Shown in pieces: positions 61,688-64,000 of a stretch of DNA of 64,000 nucleotides; positions within the stretch are counted from its first letter, which is position 1, and each line of letters opens with the position of its first letter. The DNA is from Aminobacter sp. HY435 (GTDB lineage: Bacteria > Pseudomonadota > Alphaproteobacteria > Rhizobiales > Rhizobiaceae). The notes below the pieces were generated by a model. The model ran no database searches. It had not been told where the DNA came from and saw only the letters and a program-made list of their open reading frames with translations. The stretch is taken from positions 248,001-312,000 of the forward strand of contig NZ_JANKZL010000001.1 of the NCBI RefSeq assembly GCF_027568395.1, written 5' to 3'. The translations under genes and the position numbers were made by a program.

Positions 61688-64000
61688 TCAGTGCTTCGTG
61701 CCGGCGCGCAGCGCTGTCCAGACTTTCTGGGGCGTCGCCGGCATCGTCAGGTTCTCGTGGCCGAGCGCATCGGTGATGGCGTTGATGACTGCCGGCGGCG
61801 AACCGATGGCGCCGGCCTCGCCACAGCCCTTGATGCCGAGCGGATTGCCCGGGCAAGGCGTGTTCGACGTCGATATCTGGAACGACGGCAGGTCGTCGGC
61901 GCGCGGCATGGTGTAGTCCATGTAGCTGGCGGTCAGCAGTTGCCCCGCGCCGTCGTAGACTGCGCCCTCCAGCAGCGCCTGGCCGACGCCCTGAGCGATG
62001 CCGCCATGCACCTGGCCCTCGACGATCATCGGATTGATGATGTTGCCGAAATCATCGGCCGCGACGAACTGCACGATGTCGGTCTTGCCGGTTTCCGGAT
62101 CGATCTCGACCTCGCAGATGTAGCAACCCGCCGGGAAAGTGAAGTTTGACGGATCGTAGAACGCCGTCTCCTTCAGGCCCGGCTCCATGCCCTGGGGCAG
62201 GTTGTGGGCGGTGTAGGCGGCAAGCGCCATCTGGAACCACGGCACGTTCTTGTCGGTGCCGGCCACCTTGAGCTGGCCGTTCTCGATGACGATGTCGCCC
62301 TCGTCGGCCTCGAGCAGGTGGGCCGCGATCTTCTTGGCCTTGGCTTCCACCTTGTCGAGCGCCTTGACGATGGCCGACATGCCGACCGCACCGGAACGCG
62401 AGCCGTAAGTGCCCATGCCCATCTGCACCTTGTCGGTGTCGCCATGCACGATCGAGACGCTGTCGAGCGGCACGCCGAAGCGCGAGTTGACCAGCTGAGC
62501 GAAGGTCGTCTCGTGGCCCTGGCCATGGCTGTGCGAGCCGGTCAACACCTCGATGGTGCCGACGGCGTTGACGCGGACCTCGGCCGATTCCCACAGGCCG
62601 ACACCGGCGCCGAGCGAACCGACCGCCGCCGACGGCGCGATGCCGCAGGCCTCGATGTAGCAGCTCATGCCGATGCCGCGCAGCTTGCCCTTCTTGGCCG
62701 CTGCCGCCTTGCGCTTGGCGAAGCCGGCATAGTCGGCCTGCTTCATCGCGGCGTCGAGCGAGGTGCCATAGTCGCCGGCGTCGTAGCACATGATGACCGG
62801 CGTCTGATGCGGGAACTGCGTGACGAAGTTGCTGCGCCTGAGCTCTGCCGGTGAAACGCCGAGCTCACGCGCGGCGATCTCCATCGTGCGCTCGAGCACA
62901 TAGGTGGCTTCAGGCCGCCCGGCGCCGCGATAGGCATCGACAGGCGCGGTGTTGGTGTAGACGGTGCGCACGTTGCCGTAGATCGCCGGGATGTTGTACT
63001 GGCCAGACAAAAGCGTGGCGTAAAGGTAGGTCGGCGTCGCCGAGGAGAACAGCGACATGTAGGCGCCGAGATTGGCGATGGTGTCGACCTTCAGCCCGAC
63101 GATCCTGTTGTTCTTGTCGAAGCCCATTTCGACTGTCGTGTGGTGGTCGCGGCCGTGGGCGTCGGTGAGGAAGCTCTCGGTGCGGTCGGCAACCCATTTG
63201 ACCGGGACGCCGGTCTTCTTGGAGGCCCACAGGCAGACGATCTCTTCCGGATAGATGTAGATCTTGGAACCGAAACCGCCCCCCACGTCGGGCGCGATGA
63301 CACGCAGCTTGTTTTCCGGCGCGACGTTGTAGAACGCGCTCATCACCAGCCGCGCCACATGCGGGTTCTGCGAGGTGGTCCAGCAGGTGTAGTGATCCTC
63401 GGCCTTGTCGTAGTGGCCAAGCGCGGCGCGCGGCTCCATGGCGTTCGGAACCAGGCGATTGTTGACGATGTTGACGCGGGTAATATGGGCAGCGCCTTTC
63501 AGGGCGGCGTCAGCGGCCTTTTCATCGCCGATGCCCCAGTCGAAGATCAGGTTGCCATCTGCTTCGGGATGCAACTGCGGCGCGCCCTTGGCCAGCGCCT
63601 CGACGGCATCCGCCACCGATTTGCGCTCCTTGTAGGTGATCTCGACGGCCTCGGCGGCGTCGCGCGCCTGCCCCTTGGTGTCGGCCACGACGATGACGAC
63701 CGCATCGCCGACGTAGCGGACCCGGTCGACGGCCAGCGGCGACCACGCCCCCATCTTCATCGGCGAGCCGTCCTTGGAGTGGATCATCCAGCCGCAGATC
63801 AGGTTGCCGATGCCGTCGGCCTTGAGCTGTTTGCCGGTCAGCACGCCGATCACGCCCGGCATGGCCTCCGCCTTCCTGACGTCGATCTTCTTGATATCGG
63901 CATGCGCGTGCGGACTGCGCACGAACGCGGCGTGCTTCATGCCGGGCACGACCATGTCGTCGACATAGCGACCCGCGCCGGTGATGAACCTCTTGTCTTC
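61688..64000 (-). CDS. Molybdopterin-binding large subunit of a form II CO-dehydrogenase-like molybdenum hydroxylase (N-terminus outside window)
   Basis: 771 codons are present, frame open through base 64000; only a short N-terminal part is missing, and the last visible codons ([15 protein letters not shown]) are normal for the family. [10 protein letters not shown] (about nt 62917-62943) replaces the AYxCSFR active-site loop of true form I CO dehydrogenase. [13 protein letters not shown]-type contacts and the catalytic Glu in GCGEAGAIG near the end are kept. It probably hydroxylates another small substrate such as an aldehyde or N-heterocycle. Needs a molybdopterin cofactor. Confidence 0.93.
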   Translation of the reverse strand, partial: EDKRFITGAGRYVDDMVVPGMKHAAFVRSPHAHADIKKIDVRKAEAMPGVIGVLTGKQLKADGIGNLICGWMIHSKDGSPMKMGAWSPLAVDRVRYVGDAVVIVVADTKGQARDAAEAVEITYKERKSVADAVEALAKGAPQLHPEADGNLIFDWGIGDEKAADAALKGAAHITRVNIVNNRLVPNAMEPRAALGHYDKAEDHYTCWTTSQNPHVARLVMSAFYNVAPENKLRVIAPDVGGGFGSKIYIYPEEIVCLWASKKTGVPVKWVADRTESFLTDAHGRDHHTTVEMGFDKNNRIVGLKVDTIANLGAYMSLFSSATPTYLYATLLSGQYNIPAIYGNVRTVYTNTAPVDAYRGAGRPEATYVLERTMEIAARELGVSPAELRRSNFVTQFPHQTPVIMCYDAGDYGTSLDAAMKQADYAGFAKRKAAAAKKGKLRGIGMSCYIEACGIAPSAAVGSLGAGVGLWESAEVRVNAVGTIEVLTGSHSHGQGHETTFAQLVNSRFGVPLDSVSIVHGDTDKVQMGMGTYGSRSGAVGMSAIVKALDKVEAKAKKIAAHLLEADEGDIVIENGQLKVAGTDKNVPWFQMALAAYTAHNLPQGMEPGLKETAFYDPSNFTFPAGCYICEVEIDPETGKTDIVQFVAADDFGNIINPMIVEGQVHGGIAQGVGQALLEGAVYDGAGQLLTASYMDYTMPRADDLPSFQISTSNTPCPGNPLGIKGCGEAGAIGSPPAVINAITDALGHENLTMPATPQKVWTALRAGTKH

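Overview
The window looks like chromosomal core sequence of a high-GC alphaproteobacterium of the order Hyphomicrobiales (Rhizobiales), probably close to Mesorhizobium and other Phyllobacteriaceae. I infer this from several things. There is a giant apolipoprotein-like coiled-coil protein of the GPR/RgsE polar-growth type, a malic enzyme fused to a phosphotransacetylase domain, a class II DAHP synthase, and a short GluRS. Many small families common in this order are also present (DUF1289, DUF2865, DUF2218, DUF1003, DUF971, TIGR02281 protease), together with intergenic repeats ending in TGCNCTAG. I see no prophage, integrase, CRISPR array or defence island. The only mobile element is one complete IS5-family insertion.

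Layout. 1-3.6 kb: C-terminal part of the giant coiled-coil protein, with a terminator. 3.8-7.9 kb (minus): Mla-type lipid transport operon (permease with STAS domain, ATPase, MCE protein, lipoprotein). 8-11.2 kb: dipeptide/N-acetyl-Glu epimerase, an MFS transporter overlapping it tail to tail, and an LpxH-like phosphoesterase. 11.4-17.2 kb: non-canonical SDR, malic enzyme, DUF2865 protein, gltX. 17.3-20.8 kb: ABC exporter, ArsR/SRPBCC pair, ClpP paralogue. 20.9-27 kb: GNAT, nadE, 3-methyladenine glycosylase, DUF1003, hemerythrin, dgkA, a frameshifted DODA-type dioxygenase, GFA protein. 27.2-29.6 kb: diguanylate cyclase downstream of a perfect FNR/FixK box, then a RES-Xre toxin-antitoxin pair. 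29.6-35 kb: DAHP synthase, glutathione reductase, DUF2059 protein, rpiA, gph, tRNA-Val(CAC). 35-42 kb: small proteins, an L,D-transpeptidase, rhodanese, an alpha/beta hydrolase divergent from a MarR regulator with two operators, msrQ, a PPOX flavoprotein, DUF971. 42.4-46.2 kb: moaA, a secreted protein, an EamA transporter, mobA and mobB. 46.3-48.7 kb: a polar amino-acid ABC importer without its ATPase. 48.8-56.6 kb: HIBADH-like dehydrogenase, AlkD, Lrp, UDG, GST, nuclease, histidine kinase, cobT, DUF1289, membrane aspartic protease. 56.65-57.48 kb: the IS element. 57.5-64 kb: dusA, YbaN-like protein, lactate dehydrogenase, VOC protein, and the medium and large subunits of a form II molybdenum hydroxylase cut by the window end.

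Connections. Envelope and growth functions recur (GPR-like protein, Mla transport, LpxH-like enzyme, L,D-transpeptidase, dgkA, MsrQ). Molybdenum cofactor genes at 42-46 kb share the window with a molybdenum hydroxylase at 61-64 kb. Several control elements can be read directly: ArsR and MarR operators, a double dyad upstream of the broken dioxygenase, an FNR-type box, a hairpin covering the dgkA ribosome-binding site, and strong terminators. I found no clearly undescribed multi-gene system. The most unusual items are the 29/36-residue repeat architecture of the giant coiled-coil protein, the SDR lacking its catalytic Tyr and Lys, the IS whose insertion rebuilds the stop codon of its host gene, and the palindromic control regions.
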